From: Thermophilibacter provencensis
GTDB taxonomy: Bacteria; Actinomycetota; Coriobacteriia; Coriobacteriales; Atopobiaceae
Direction: 5' to 3'
NCBI RefSeq assembly: GCF_900128445.1
Contig: NZ_LT671417.1
Coordinates: 620,001-684,000 of the forward strand
DNA length: 64,000 nucleotides
The first letter of the stretch is position 1. Every line of letters begins with the position of its first letter. The position numbers and the translations under genes were made by a program. Positions 7,943-19,463 of this stretch are shown in pieces. The notes beneath the pieces were generated by a model. It did not search any database and was not told the origin of the DNA. It was given only the letters and a program-made list of their open reading frames with translations.

Positions 7943-9049
7943 CTACCACGTAGGCTTCTCGCTTGGGACGGCGGGTAGCATCTGGCTCAGAAGGACAATG
8001 CGCGCCTGTCGGGCGTCTGGGTTGCTGAGCGTCTTCCGAACTCTGCGCTCAAACGCGGGGCCCTCCGTGCGCGCAAGGGAGTGAGCGATGAGGGCAAGGT
8101 AGGCGTCGAGGGCCTGGATTGTTCTCACGTTCTTGTAGCTGGCGGGAAACACGGAGATTCCGCATGCCTGGTAGTCGCGGATGCGCCTCTGGTCCTCCTC
8201 AAATCCCTTCTCGCTAATGTGGTCCTTGCCGTTGTACTCCGAGGCCGTGCGCTGCCCGCTCCAGTGAAAGTCCGGGCGCATCTGCCTGTGCTCGACGAGG
8301 CCGAGCACTTCTGGGGGCCATTCGATGGGGACATTCTCCTGAAAGGGCGGAAATTCGACGCCGCCCATCCGTGCGGGCAGTTTGTAGGCAAACGAGAGCA
8401 GCGTCTCCTCCGGCGACCCGGCACCAGACTGCACGAGCGCGGCTGCCCTTCTGGCGCGCTTGATGCCCCTGATGCCGCGCGCCTCCTCAAGAAACGCGAT
8501 GATGCCCTCGGGCGTTGCGATGGGCGGGAGCTCGAAGGCGCAAGGGCCGTGCGCGGGGTCGACGGGGTCGCGGGCGTATGAGCCGCATGCCTCCATGGGG
8601 AATGTCAACAGACGGTAGAACGCCGCGGCGCTGGTGAGCGCCCCGAGCTCCACCTGCCGGCTGAGCTGCTGCTCAACTCGTACGAGGCTGAGCCCAGCCG
8701 ATTCGACAAAGAGGCGCAGCGGCTCACTTCCCGCGCACGGCCATGGCTCGCCCGACGTCCGAAGCACCTCGAGAAACGTGTTCTCGGGAAGGTCCGCGAG
8801 CAGCGCGCGAGACCGGACGCCATGCGCCCCGCTGCGATTGCCTCGCGAGAAAAACGTGAGGCTGAGGGGCGTGCCCGGCTGCACCGGAATCACCTCCTCC
8901 GGAAGGGCGAGCCTCAGCGCAGGAACGTCAAGGATTCCTGGCGCGAGCTCGCGGTGCGCGTTTCCCGCGGGCTCGAGGGCCAGGTCGGGGCTGGCGCGGG
9001 CGAGACGGGTGAGCTTGAGCGAGTCGGTCCCGGCAAGAAAAACGTTCAT
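7943..9049 (-). CDS. lone PD-(D/E)XK/Vsr-like nuclease-domain protein
   Basis: A 368-residue protein of no named family that I can assign. The C-terminal third carries a nuclease-like signature: Asp260, then Glu271 and Lys275 in EYNGK, followed by an arginine-rich helix and a hydrophobic strand (ISVFPA). This pattern fits very-short-patch-repair/DUF559-type restriction-like folds seen in several toxin-antitoxin and abortive-infection proteins. The N-terminal 200 residues are not recognised. The start is set by GGAGGTG directly upstream of ATG at 9049. The gene is monocistronic, against the direction of its neighbours, and sits in a 1.95-kb gap full of GTGCGGCCGCAC repeats. A relative with a degenerate active site lies at 53637-54797. 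Function unknown. Confidence 0.6.
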   Translation of the reverse strand: MNVFLAGTDSLKLTRLARASPDLALEPAGNAHRELAPGILDVPALRLALPEEVIPVQPGTPLSLTFFSRGNRSGAHGVRSRALLADLPENTFLEVLRTSGEPWPCAGSEPLRLFVESAGLSLVRVEQQLSRQVELGALTSAAAFYRLLTFPMEACGSYARDPVDPAHGPCAFELPPIATPEGIIAFLEEARGIRGIKRARRAAALVQSGAGSPEETLLSFAYKLPARMGGVEFPPFQENVPIEWPPEVLGLVEHRQMRPDFHWSGQRTASEYNGKDHISEKGFEEDQRRIRDYQACGISVFPASYKNVRTIQALDAYLALIAHSLARTEGPAFERRVRKTLSNPDARQARIVLLSQMLPAVPSEKPTW

Positions 9050-9654
9050 GGGCACACCTCCGGTCGCAGGGGGTGGCCCAGCATAGCGAGTGCGGGGTTC
9101 CGGGGTGCTCGCATACTCCTCTCCGCGCTCGCGCGCCACTCTGACGAGGTGGGCTGATCACGCGGCAGAAGGGCAGGCAGCGGCTCTGGGAGAAACGGTG
9201 CGTCGATGATGCCCGTTTCGGGCGGGACGCTGCTGCATCGCAAAATCCCTACACGGGTGCGGGTGAGGGCAAGCCGCCCTTTAGCGCCCTCCTGCGGATG
9301 CCCTCCGCAAGCTCCCCTCCCGTGGCCGCTCCCCAAGTGCGGCCGCACCCCGCAAGCCCCCTCTTCAAGTGCGGCCGCACTCGCGACATATTTCACGTGA
9401 GTGCGGGCAATATGTGGGGTAATCTCCGCGAGTGCCCGTTTGGGGGCCGCGATTTGACCGCACTCGCGAGTGCCCTGGCGGGGAGTGCCCCGGCGGGGAC
9501 GCGCCGCAAGAGTGCCCAGCGGAAACGCGCGGCGGGCACCCCCGCAGCACGCGTCAACATCACGAGAAGAACGTCGCGTCGCTTATCGCGTTTGCGCTGG
9601 GCGTGTGGTGGGTACAAACTATAACCGTGAAACGACCATGGGAGGGAACCCTCT
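9050..9654. other. gene-free repeat-rich gap upstream of clpC
   Basis: No gene is supportable here. The stretch holds palindromes AAGTGCGGCCGCAC at 9335-9348 and 9367-9381, an inverted ACATATT/AATATGT pair near 9388-9416, several GCGAGTGCC motifs, and CACGAGAAGAACG at 9561-9573, a variant of a motif found in other gaps of this window. TATAAC near 9618 is a possible -10 for clpC, without a clear -35. Confidence 0.6.
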
Positions 9655-12234
<2,580 letters not shown>

Positions 12235-12240
12235 CGCAAA

Positions 12241-12276
12241 GAGGGGGCGGAGGGGCTGTCGCCGCTCCGCCCCCTC
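12241..12276 (+). terminator. GC-rich hairpin after clpC
   Basis: A 12-bp perfect stem (12241-12252 with 12265-12276) begins six bases after the clpC stop codon. There is no T-run, so termination efficiency is doubtful. A -10-like TATACT at 12301-12306 could start disA transcription. Confidence 0.5.
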
Positions 12277-12363
12277 TCACGACCATTGCCGCGGAGGCCG
12301 TATACTGAGGGATGAGAAGACGGGCCGGCCCGTTGGGGGCCGGCACACACGAAGGGGCCGCCC

Positions 12364-13443
12364 ATGGACGCATCCAAGCTGAGCACGGGTGTCGCGGAGC
12401 GCGAGCAGCGCCTGCAGGACGCCATCAGGAACACCGCCCCCGGCACGCCCCTCAGGGTCGCGCTCGACATGATCCTCGCCGGCCACCTCGGGGCGCTCAT
12501 CTGCGTTGGTGACACCGAGAACGTGCTCGCCGCCGGTGACGATGGCTTCAAGCTCGACGTCTCGTTCACGGCCAACCGCCTCTTCGAGCTCTGCAAGATG
12601 GACGGCGCCGTGGTCATCGACCGCGATATCACCAAGATCCTGCGCGCCAACTACCACCTGAACCCCGACCCGTCGCTGCCCACCTCCGAGACGGGCACGC
12701 GCCACCGCACCGCCGCGCGGATGAGCCTTCTCACCAAGGCGACGGTCATCTCGGTGTCCTCGCGCCGTTCCGTCGTGAACGTCTACGTGGACGGCAAGGG
12801 CTTCCAGATCAAGAGCGTGCGCGACCTCTTCGTCCTGGGCAACCAGCTCACCGTGGCGATGCAGAACACGCGCTCGCAGCTTGACCGGAGCCTGCTGCGC
12901 CTCACGAGCCTCGAGCTCGACGACTGCGTCACGCTCGGCGACCTCACGGACATCTTCTACCTCTTCGAGGTGCTCATGTCCGCGGGCTCCGAGCTCGACA
13001 AGTGCATCGTCCAGCTCGGAAGCGAGGGCAAGATCGCCCAGATGCAGCGCGAGGAGTACCTCTCGGGCGTGGACGAGGCCTACACGCTCATGATTCGCGA
13101 CTATGCGGTCGACTCGTCCGACGAGGCCGCGCGCACCATCCGCAAGCGCCTCCACGACACCGTCAACGCGCAGCTGCGCTCCGCCAAGCTCGTGGCCAAG
13201 ATCCTCGGCTACGGGGACGAGCGCGGCGAGGACTCCATCATGACGCCGCTCGGGCTGCGCACGCTCTCGCGCGTCCCCGTGGTGCGGGACGGCATGGCCG
13301 ACAAGATCGTCGACGAGTACGGGTCGCTCCAGGAGATCCTCGAGGCCGTCGACGACGACCCGCAGCGCCTCGGCGAGATTGGCGTGAAGAACCCCGACAT
13401 CCTCGCCAGCAGCCTGCACCGCATGTGGGGGAAGGGCGAGTGA
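12364..13443 (+). CDS. disA: DNA integrity scanning diadenylate cyclase DisA
   Basis: 359 residues, normal length. It makes cyclic di-AMP from two ATP while scanning DNA for branched structures. The N-terminal DAC domain has the DGA motif (MDGAVVIDRD) and the RHR motif (TGTRHRTAAR). A helical linker follows, and the C-terminal helix-hairpin-helix domain is seen in the last 70 residues. The stop codon overlaps the ispD start (TGATG), so the two are translationally coupled, as in other Gram-positive genomes. Confidence 0.95.
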   Translation: MDASKLSTGVAEREQRLQDAIRNTAPGTPLRVALDMILAGHLGALICVGDTENVLAAGDDGFKLDVSFTANRLFELCKMDGAVVIDRDITKILRANYHLNPDPSLPTSETGTRHRTAARMSLLTKATVISVSSRRSVVNVYVDGKGFQIKSVRDLFVLGNQLTVAMQNTRSQLDRSLLRLTSLELDDCVTLGDLTDIFYLFEVLMSAGSELDKCIVQLGSEGKIAQMQREEYLSGVDEAYTLMIRDYAVDSSDEAARTIRKRLHDTVNAQLRSAKLVAKILGYGDERGEDSIMTPLGLRTLSRVPVVRDGMADKIVDEYGSLQEILEAVDDDPQRLGEIGVKNPDILASSLHRMWGKGE

Positions 13444-14213
13444 TGGGCCCCGACGTCCCGATGCCGTGCGCCTGCGCGGAGCCGAGCCTCGTGGGCGCGT
13501 CCGAGTCGGGCGCGGACACCTGCGCCGTCATCGTGGCGGGCGGCACCGGCGAGCGCTTTGGCGACCCGCGCGGCAAGCAGTTCGTGGACCTCTGCGGCCT
13601 CCCGCTCATGTGCTGGTCGATCATGGCGTTCGACCGCGCGCCCTCCGTGGGGCGGATCGTGGTCGTGTGCGCCCCCGACCACGCCGACCAGGTCGAGGGG
13701 GATGTTCTCGCCTCGCTCTCGCTCACCAAGCCCGTGGCGCTGGCGCCCTCGGGCGCCACCCGCCAGGCCTCGGTGCGCTCCGGCCTGGACGCCGCCCCGC
13801 CCGACCTGCCCCTCGTCGCCGTGCACGACGCGGCGCGCCCGCTTGTGGAGGTCGCGCAGATCGAGGAGGTTTGTGCGGCGGTGCGCACCGACGCATCGCT
13901 GGCTGGTGCCATCCTTGCCACGCGCTCGGTGGACACGCTCAAGCTCGTGGAGGGCAACACGATCGTGGCCACGCCGGATCGCTCCTTCTACTGGGCCGCG
14001 CAGACGCCGCAGGTGTTTACGCGTCGCGCGCTTTGGTCCGCTCACAAGGCTGCCGAGCACGAGGGCTATCAGGGCACCGACGACGCGTCCCTCGTCGAGC
14101 GCCTGGGCGGGCGCGTGCGCGTGGTGGAATCCACGCGCGACAACCTCAAGGTCACGCTCCCCGAGGATCTCGCGCTCGCGGAGGCAACGCTCGAACGGCG
14201 CCTGCTCGGTTGA
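13443..14213 (+). CDS. ispD: 2-C-methyl-D-erythritol 4-phosphate cytidylyltransferase
   Basis: 256 residues. It transfers CMP from CTP to MEP in the non-mevalonate isoprenoid pathway. The nucleotide-binding N-terminal motif is VIVAGGTGERFG (residues 31-42), followed by the conserved VHDAARP and TDDASLVE motifs. The first ~28 residues, including a Cys-rich segment, are an extension beyond the usual start. It is coupled to disA by overlapping stop and start codons. Its usual partner ispF is 15 kb downstream, on the far side of the sugar island. Confidence 0.95.
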   Translation: MGPDVPMPCACAEPSLVGASESGADTCAVIVAGGTGERFGDPRGKQFVDLCGLPLMCWSIMAFDRAPSVGRIVVVCAPDHADQVEGDVLASLSLTKPVALAPSGATRQASVRSGLDAAPPDLPLVAVHDAARPLVEVAQIEEVCAAVRTDASLAGAILATRSVDTLKLVEGNTIVATPDRSFYWAAQTPQVFTRRALWSAHKAAEHEGYQGTDDASLVERLGGRVRVVESTRDNLKVTLPEDLALAEATLERRLLG

Positions 14214-14253
14214 GACAAATGAGCCTGCCCCCGTTGTCTCGGGCTGGGGGTCG

Positions 14254-15480
14254 CTACTCCCGCGTGGTCTTCGGGCCTGTCTCCTCCGCCCTGAGATGTG
14301 CCATCACAAACGGCAGGTACGCGAGCGTGTCAAGGGCGATGAGCGTTGCGCTCAGGATGAGGTGACGCCAGTCCCCTCCGCTGCCTATGAGGGCAATCAG
14401 CGGTGAGGGCATTGACCAGACCACGTAGTGCGTCATGGGGGCAACGAGTCCGAGCAGCGTCGCGAAATAGGCCACGCATAGGTTCAGTGCGCCCGTGAGC
14501 ACAAACGGGACGGCAAGAATCGGGTTGAATACGCACGGCAGGCCAAAGACGATCGGTTCGTTGACGTTGAAGGCGGCGAGGGGCAGGCTTAGCGTCGCGA
14601 GTCCGCGATGGTCGCCGCGACGGGCAAGGATCAGCAGGGAGAGGACGATCCCGATCGTGCAGCCGGTCCCCCCGATCTGCGCGTAGGCGTTGTTGAAGGT
14701 CGTGTTGACAATCTGCCCCGAGTCCAGCGCGGCGAGGAAGATGGGGCCGAACACCGGGGTGATTACCGAGCCGGGGTGGATGCCGCACAGAAACAGGAGG
14801 TTCTGCAGGGCTATGGCGAAGACCGCCCCGGGGAGCGTGGCGGTCATGCCCGCGAGCGGCTCCTGGATGACGTGCAGGAGCAGGTCGTTGAGGCCATATC
14901 CCGTGAGAGAGCGAACGAGCTCCATCACGACGGCGAACAAGGTCGCCGTCAATCCCGTCGCCGCCATGATGCGGAACGAGTCCGAGATCTCGGAGGGGAC
15001 GCCGTCCCCCAGGTTGATGGCGAGCCCCCGGAGCTTCGCGAGGCGCATGAACAGCTCCGCCGAGGCTATCGACACGATGATTGCGAGCGTGATCCCCGTG
15101 GTTCCGACCAGCGAGCCCATCTCGTCGGGAGGAACGGCGACGAAGAATGACGCGACTGAGACGATGGACACGACGATGGGGCGCTCGTAGCCCATGCGGG
15201 TCGCGAGACTGTGTGGGATGAGCAGGGCAAGAAGGATCGAGATGATGCCCAGCGAGCCGTTGATCGCCCGGTCGAGCGCGGCGATGACGAAGGCGATGAC
15301 CTCGCCGGCCCCTCCGCCGACCTCCAGGCTGACCAGAGCGGACCTGAGGAACGTGGCGATGCCGTTGATCACGAAGAGGGGGATGGCCCTCATGAAGGCC
15401 GTCCTGATCGAGGCGAGGTGCCGCTCGTTGCCGAGACTCCGGGCGAGCTTCTCGAGACTGGCGAGCAGCCGGTTACTCAC
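14254..15480 (-). CDS. PTS EIIC component, lactose/cellobiose family
   Basis: A 408-residue integral membrane permease with about ten hydrophobic helices and the family hallmark NVNEPIVFGLP near residue 290. It carries a beta-glucoside-type or related sugar across the membrane while EIIB phosphorylates it. I prefer the GTG at 15480, eight bases behind GAGGAG, over an in-frame GTG at 15489; either way it overlaps the end of the EIIB gene. It is last in the minus-strand operon MFS-regulator-EIIA-EIIB-EIIC and ends convergently with ispD, 41 bases apart. No hydrolase is encoded in this arm, so the sugar cannot be named. Confidence 0.9.
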   Translation of the reverse strand: MSNRLLASLEKLARSLGNERHLASIRTAFMRAIPLFVINGIATFLRSALVSLEVGGGAGEVIAFVIAALDRAINGSLGIISILLALLIPHSLATRMGYERPIVVSIVSVASFFVAVPPDEMGSLVGTTGITLAIIVSIASAELFMRLAKLRGLAINLGDGVPSEISDSFRIMAATGLTATLFAVVMELVRSLTGYGLNDLLLHVIQEPLAGMTATLPGAVFAIALQNLLFLCGIHPGSVITPVFGPIFLAALDSGQIVNTTFNNAYAQIGGTGCTIGIVLSLLILARRGDHRGLATLSLPLAAFNVNEPIVFGLPCVFNPILAVPFVLTGALNLCVAYFATLLGLVAPMTHYVVWSMPSPLIALIGSGGDWRHLILSATLIALDTLAYLPFVMAHLRAEETGPKTTRE

Positions 15481-15793
15481 ATCCCTCACTCCTCGGGCGG
15501 TCCTCCATGAGCTCCCGCGCCTGCCTCATGACCGCCTCGCCATCCATGGTCCCGTACACCCGCATGCTGATGAGCCCGCAGCGGGCACCCGCGGCGGAGG
15601 CAAGGCGCGAGATCTCGTCGAGCTTGTGCCTGATCTGCGGCCCCACGAGAACCACGTCGAACTTCCGGATGGTATCGGCGACGTCGTCCATCCCATAGGA
15701 CTCGACGATGTCATCAGGGTCGGCGTATCTTCTCATCCGACTTACGAGCAGGCTGGTCGTGACGCCACACTCGCAGTAGAGCACCACCTTCAT
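15473..15793 (-). CDS. PTS EIIB component, lactose/cellobiose family
   Basis: 106 residues, the usual size for stand-alone cellobiose-type EIIB. The phosphorylated cysteine is expected to be Cys7 in LYCECGVTTSLLVSRM, aligning with CSAGMSTSLLVSKM of the family; Cys9 is an extra nearby cysteine. It takes phosphate from EIIA and passes it to the sugar. Its ATG overlaps the EIIA stop codon (ATGA). Confidence 0.92.
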   Translation of the reverse strand: MKVVLYCECGVTTSLLVSRMRRYADPDDIVESYGMDDVADTIRKFDVVLVGPQIRHKLDEISRLASAAGARCGLISMRVYGTMDGEAVMRQARELMEDRPRSEGCE

Positions 15794-16158
15794 GCGCTCC
15801 CCCCTTCGCGGGCGCCCACGGTCGAGAGGAGCTCATAGATGTTCACGAGCTCCTCCGCCTGCGGCTCGAGCCCCTTCGCCATCATGAGGTGGTCCTGGGC
15901 ATGGACCAGGATGAGGTCGAGATGGGCGGTCCCCCGGACGCTCGACGCGAGGATCTTGGTCTGGGCCGCCGAGGCGAGGGCGAGCTCCCCCCGACCCTCG
16001 TCCATCAGGACGTGCGCGCGGACGAAGTCCTGGTGGCGCGCCCGTTCGATCGCCCGCGAGAAGGCGGCGCGGGCGCTCCCGGCGTGGAGGATGAGCTCTA
16101 TGCATTCGGGGTGCGCGTCGTCCGCGGGCTGGGTGTCAACTTCGACGTCTGTCTTCAT
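15790..16158 (-). CDS. PTS EIIA component, lactose/cellobiose family
   Basis: 122 residues, helical. The active histidine lies in the family motif VHAQDHLM around residues 85-92. It accepts phosphate from HPr and donates it to EIIB. The ATG overlaps the stop codon of the upstream regulator (ATGA), so the whole arm is translationally coupled. Confidence 0.92.
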   Translation of the reverse strand: MKTDVEVDTQPADDAHPECIELILHAGSARAAFSRAIERARHQDFVRAHVLMDEGRGELALASAAQTKILASSVRGTAHLDLILVHAQDHLMMAKGLEPQAEELVNIYELLSTVGAREGGSA

Positions 16159-18044
16159 GAGATGTCCTCACCGATGGTCTTCATGGTCGATGCAAGCTGG
16201 GCGTAGTCGCGTCGTTTGATGAGATGGCGCACGCTCTTGGAGTCAAAGAGAAAGCGGGCGAGCATCTGGTAGAAGTAGTCGAGGCGGTGTCTGGAGCGTC
16301 TTCCCACGGAGATCAGGAAGATCACCTGCACGTCGTGGCCCGCCCCCCAGGGAATCGGTCGGTCGAGGATCCCCACGCAGCAGAGCGACTCCTCGCTCGC
16401 GATCTTGCGCGGGTGAGGGATCGCCGCCAGGTTTCCGTAGCTCGTGTTCGCGAGGGCCTCGCGTTGAAGAACGAGGTCGTAGAGGTCCCCGTCGATCTTG
16501 ACGCGACTCTCCACCCGCTCGCACATCACCCGTAGGGCCCCGGCCTTGTCCTCTGCGCGGACGTGGGGGATGAAGAGGTCCTCGCGGAAGAACCCCTCGG
16601 GGTCGGGGAGGTCGCTCGAGGCGAAGAGCTGCCTGACGCCGCTCATGTCCGCGGACTCGAGGAAGTAGCCGACCTCCACGACGGGTATGGGCATCTTCTC
16701 CCTGATCGGCGTGGTGGTGAAGATGTAGTCGTACTCGGCGATGTTGAGGCTGCGCAGACCCTGGAGGCTGGTTACGTGCAGCGTCGAGATGAGGTTGCCG
16801 AAGGCGGCGTTGAAGCGGTACTTGAGGAGCTGGGAGCTGGAGGTCCCCGTTGCGCACACGAGGATGATCGACTTCTTGCGCCGCTCGATTCGGCGCTGCT
16901 CGATGGGCATGTCGAAGATGAGCGCAACGAACCCCACCTCGTCCTCGGTGAGGCGCGCGCCAAAGTGCCGCTCGGCCACCCCACAGGCCTGTGAGGCAAC
17001 GGTCCACGCGAGCCCGAAGTTTCGCTTGATGTCGGGGAGCATGGGGTTCCCCTCCTGGATGCCCAGGGCCACGCGGTTGGCGAGAAGGGCGAGGTGGCGC
17101 GAGAGCATCATCAGGAAGTCGAGGTCGTGGGCAATGTCGAGGCCGAAGGTGGCCTCGACGCTCGCGATCATGTCCGCCGCGAGCTTGAGGATGTCGGAGG
17201 GGACGACGATGCCCTGGTCGGACGCGGTGCTCCTCTTGCTCAGGAGGATGACCTCGAGGTAGCGCTTCTCCAGGAGGGGCAGGGGCCTCCCCAGGAAGCC
17301 CTCGAGCATCGTCGCGAGGCTCGAGGCGGCGTCCCTGACGGTCTCGGAGTCCGCGGAAGGCAGGCTGTCGCCGTCGATCGGGTGGCCCTCCCCCAGGCGC
17401 TGAAGCATGGCATAGATGTAGAGGCAGATTTCGTTGAAGCTGTTGTCGGTCGTGTGGTAGCCCGTAAAGGCGACCACGGAGTGGAGGAAGCGTCTGATCT
17501 TGAGGTACGTCTCGTCGAAGCTGTCGTCGAGCAGGTGGTCCACCATCAGTGAGCGGACCGACAGCTCCGGGCCCCTCGCCCTGATTCCGTAGCCCGGGCG
17601 GCGCTCCAGGCTGAGGCGCTCGGAGACGAGGATGCGCTCGACCTCGGCGAGGTCCTGGTAGACGGTCTGCTTGGAGGCGAAGATCTGCTGGGCAACGCTG
17701 TCGGTGGAGAGGTAGGCGTCGCCCGACTCGATGAGCCGCCTCAGGATGTAGCGCACGCGGTCCTCGGAGGTCTGGGGCAGCTGGGCGCGTGGCCGGGCGT
17801 CCTCCCTTCCCACGGAGGCCACGAACCTCTCGTAGTCGTCGCGGTCCTCGACCACGAGGGTGTAGCCCGCCCCGTGCTTCGCCTCGATTCGCGCGCCATG
17901 GGCCCGGAGGGAGGAGCTGAGCTCCGCGAGTCGCGCGCGGGTCGTCTTCTCGGAGAGCCCGAGCTCACCGGCGAGCTCCCGCGCGGTGACGTACTCCCCC
18001 TCGCGGATGCGCCGCATGAGCAGGCGGGTTTGCTCTTGTCTCAT
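16155..18044 (-). CDS. LicR/MtlR-type PTS-controlled transcription activator
   Basis: 629 residues with the full multi-domain layout: two N-terminal helix-turn-helix domains (about 1-60 and 85-150), two PTS regulation domains (about 170-400, with a conserved His in LSRHLALLANR), an EIIB-like domain (ILVCATGTSSSQLLKYRF, near 410-430) and a C-terminal EIIA domain of the fructose/mannitol type (His in AAIPHP). Such proteins bind DNA when phosphorylated appropriately by HPr and the cognate EIIB, so they sense sugar flux. The ATG at 18044 overlaps the MFS stop codon (ATGA). It is the natural candidate to bind the CTACC-type inverted repeats at 19372 and 20213, which is inference. Confidence 0.9.
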   Translation of the reverse strand: MRQEQTRLLMRRIREGEYVTARELAGELGLSEKTTRARLAELSSSLRAHGARIEAKHGAGYTLVVEDRDDYERFVASVGREDARPRAQLPQTSEDRVRYILRRLIESGDAYLSTDSVAQQIFASKQTVYQDLAEVERILVSERLSLERRPGYGIRARGPELSVRSLMVDHLLDDSFDETYLKIRRFLHSVVAFTGYHTTDNSFNEICLYIYAMLQRLGEGHPIDGDSLPSADSETVRDAASSLATMLEGFLGRPLPLLEKRYLEVILLSKRSTASDQGIVVPSDILKLAADMIASVEATFGLDIAHDLDFLMMLSRHLALLANRVALGIQEGNPMLPDIKRNFGLAWTVASQACGVAERHFGARLTEDEVGFVALIFDMPIEQRRIERRKKSIILVCATGTSSSQLLKYRFNAAFGNLISTLHVTSLQGLRSLNIAEYDYIFTTTPIREKMPIPVVEVGYFLESADMSGVRQLFASSDLPDPEGFFREDLFIPHVRAEDKAGALRVMCERVESRVKIDGDLYDLVLQREALANTSYGNLAAIPHPRKIASEESLCCVGILDRPIPWGAGHDVQVIFLISVGRRSRHRLDYFYQMLARFLFDSKSVRHLIKRRDYAQLASTMKTIGEDIS

Positions 18045-19297
18045 GGGATGTCGCCCCCTTCCGCGCTCCCGAGCCGCCGCCCCGTCGGGCGGCGAGAGCC
18101 CCCCGGCGTCGGACAAGCCAACCATATCAGCCCGAGAAGGGCGAGGTCGACCAGATGGACGCCCAGCGCCGCAAAAAGGGCGGTGAGGTAGGTGCCCGTG
18201 AAGTCATAGAGGTAGCCCACGACCGACAGCGAGAGGGCGGACCCGAGGACGCACGCCGCGGACACCACGGGGAACCACCTCTCGTAGTCGCCTCGGCTCA
18301 GCAGCCGCTGGGAGAGCGTCGAGAGGCAGACGCCCGTGACCGAGTAGACCGACCCAAAGAGCGCGGCGCTCGCGATGAGGGCGACGGGCCCCCTGAGGGT
18401 CATCAGCATGCCAATCGACGCGGCGTTGACGAGGATCAGCGCGACGATGGTGGCCCAGGGCCCCACACGGTCGCTGATCGAGCCGGCCGAGAGCTTGAAG
18501 GCGATGTCAGAGAGAAGGGCGGCCGACACCATGAGCGAGCCCGTGGTCGCCCCCAGCCGCAGGGTCTCCGCGTATCCGATGAAGTGCTGGGGAATGCCGG
18601 TGAGGCAGGAGTGCAGCAGGCTGATGGCGGTGAGGGTCGCGACGACGGCGGGAACGCGCGACCGGGGAAGGGAGCCTCCCTGGCCCGTCGCGGCGCGTGC
18701 GGTTCCGTAGGGGGCGCGGCCCACCGTGCCGGGCTCGATCTCGATGCGGCAGATCAGCGCGGGAAGGTTGAGCACGAGCATGAGGCACCCCATGAGCGCC
18801 GTCGTGGGACGCCATCCCAGGGCCGCGATGAGGGCGGAGAGAAGGGGCGAGAAGAGCGCGCCCGCGGTGCCGCCCACCCCGAAGACAAGGCCCGTGACCG
18901 TCCCTTGCCGCTCGTTGAACCAGTTGTTCACCATGACGGTGATGACGACCATCCCAAAGAGCCCGGTGCCCACGCCGCGAATCGCTCCGAGGGCATACAG
19001 CTCGGCGACCGACCCCGCGCCCGCCATGGCCACCGTGGGCGCGACCGCGAGTGCCGTCGCGCAGGCGAGGGTCCTCCTGAAGCCCAGGCGACGGTGAACC
19101 CTGACGGCGAAGAGGGAGACGAGAGCCGACACGGCGTTCGAGATGGTCGTGTGGAGGGCGACGTCCCCTCGCAGCGCCTGAAGCCCCTCGGCCATCGGGG
19201 TGTAGAAGGCGCCGACGGAGTTGATGCAGAGACCGACCGCGGAGGCGAACATCCCGCAGAGCGCGACGACGAGGAGCACGTGGGACTTTCCGGGCAC
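18041..19297 (-). CDS. MFS transporter, OxlT/monocarboxylate-like
   Basis: A 418-residue membrane protein with about twelve hydrophobic helices. It resembles the oxalate/formate and monocarboxylate group of the major facilitator superfamily (GFRRTL loop, GVGTGLFGMVVITVM helix, GSVYSVTGVCLSTLSQ). A plausible job is export of a fermentation acid or uptake of an organic acid, but the substrate is not readable. I chose GTG at 19297 because GAGGAGGT lies directly upstream; a TTG at 19330 is possible. It is the first gene of the minus-strand PTS operon. Confidence 0.8.
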   Translation of the reverse strand: MPGKSHVLLVVALCGMFASAVGLCINSVGAFYTPMAEGLQALRGDVALHTTISNAVSALVSLFAVRVHRRLGFRRTLACATALAVAPTVAMAGAGSVAELYALGAIRGVGTGLFGMVVITVMVNNWFNERQGTVTGLVFGVGGTAGALFSPLLSALIAALGWRPTTALMGCLMLVLNLPALICRIEIEPGTVGRAPYGTARAATGQGGSLPRSRVPAVVATLTAISLLHSCLTGIPQHFIGYAETLRLGATTGSLMVSAALLSDIAFKLSAGSISDRVGPWATIVALILVNAASIGMLMTLRGPVALIASAALFGSVYSVTGVCLSTLSQRLLSRGDYERWFPVVSAACVLGSALSLSVVGYLYDFTGTYLTALFAALGVHLVDLALLGLIWLACPTPGGSRRPTGRRLGSAEGGDIP

Positions 19298-19371
19298 GGT
19301 ACCTCCTCGTCTCGGGAACGCCTTCCTCAATCAACGATAGGCGCGCCGTCCCGGGCGGTCCAATCGGAAAA

Positions 19372-19391
19372 CTACCTCTCGCAAGCGGTAA
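19372..19391. promoter_or_regulatory. putative operator 1 between the divergent island arms
   Basis: The inverted repeat CTACCT-N8-CGGTAA lies between the MFS and hydrolase genes. The half-site extends to AAAACTACC, the reverse complement of GGTAGTTTT. The same geometry and half-site occur at 20213-20232. Confidence 0.45.
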
Positions 19392-19463
19392 AGCATTGAA
19401 TTGTGCGGAGCCGCGCGCCTCGGAGAATGGCCCTGTGGAACCGACGAGGCCAAGGGAGGGGCA

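Noticed and set aside
7943-9049. Classical two-gene toxin-antitoxin or restriction-modification system
   Set aside because: No partner gene or methyltransferase lies next to either nuclease-fold gene; both are monocistronic.
14212-14240. GAGACAA/TTGTCTC hairpin between ispD and EIIC as a bidirectional terminator
   Set aside because: Only a 7-bp stem with a 15-base loop and no T-tract; too weak to annotate.
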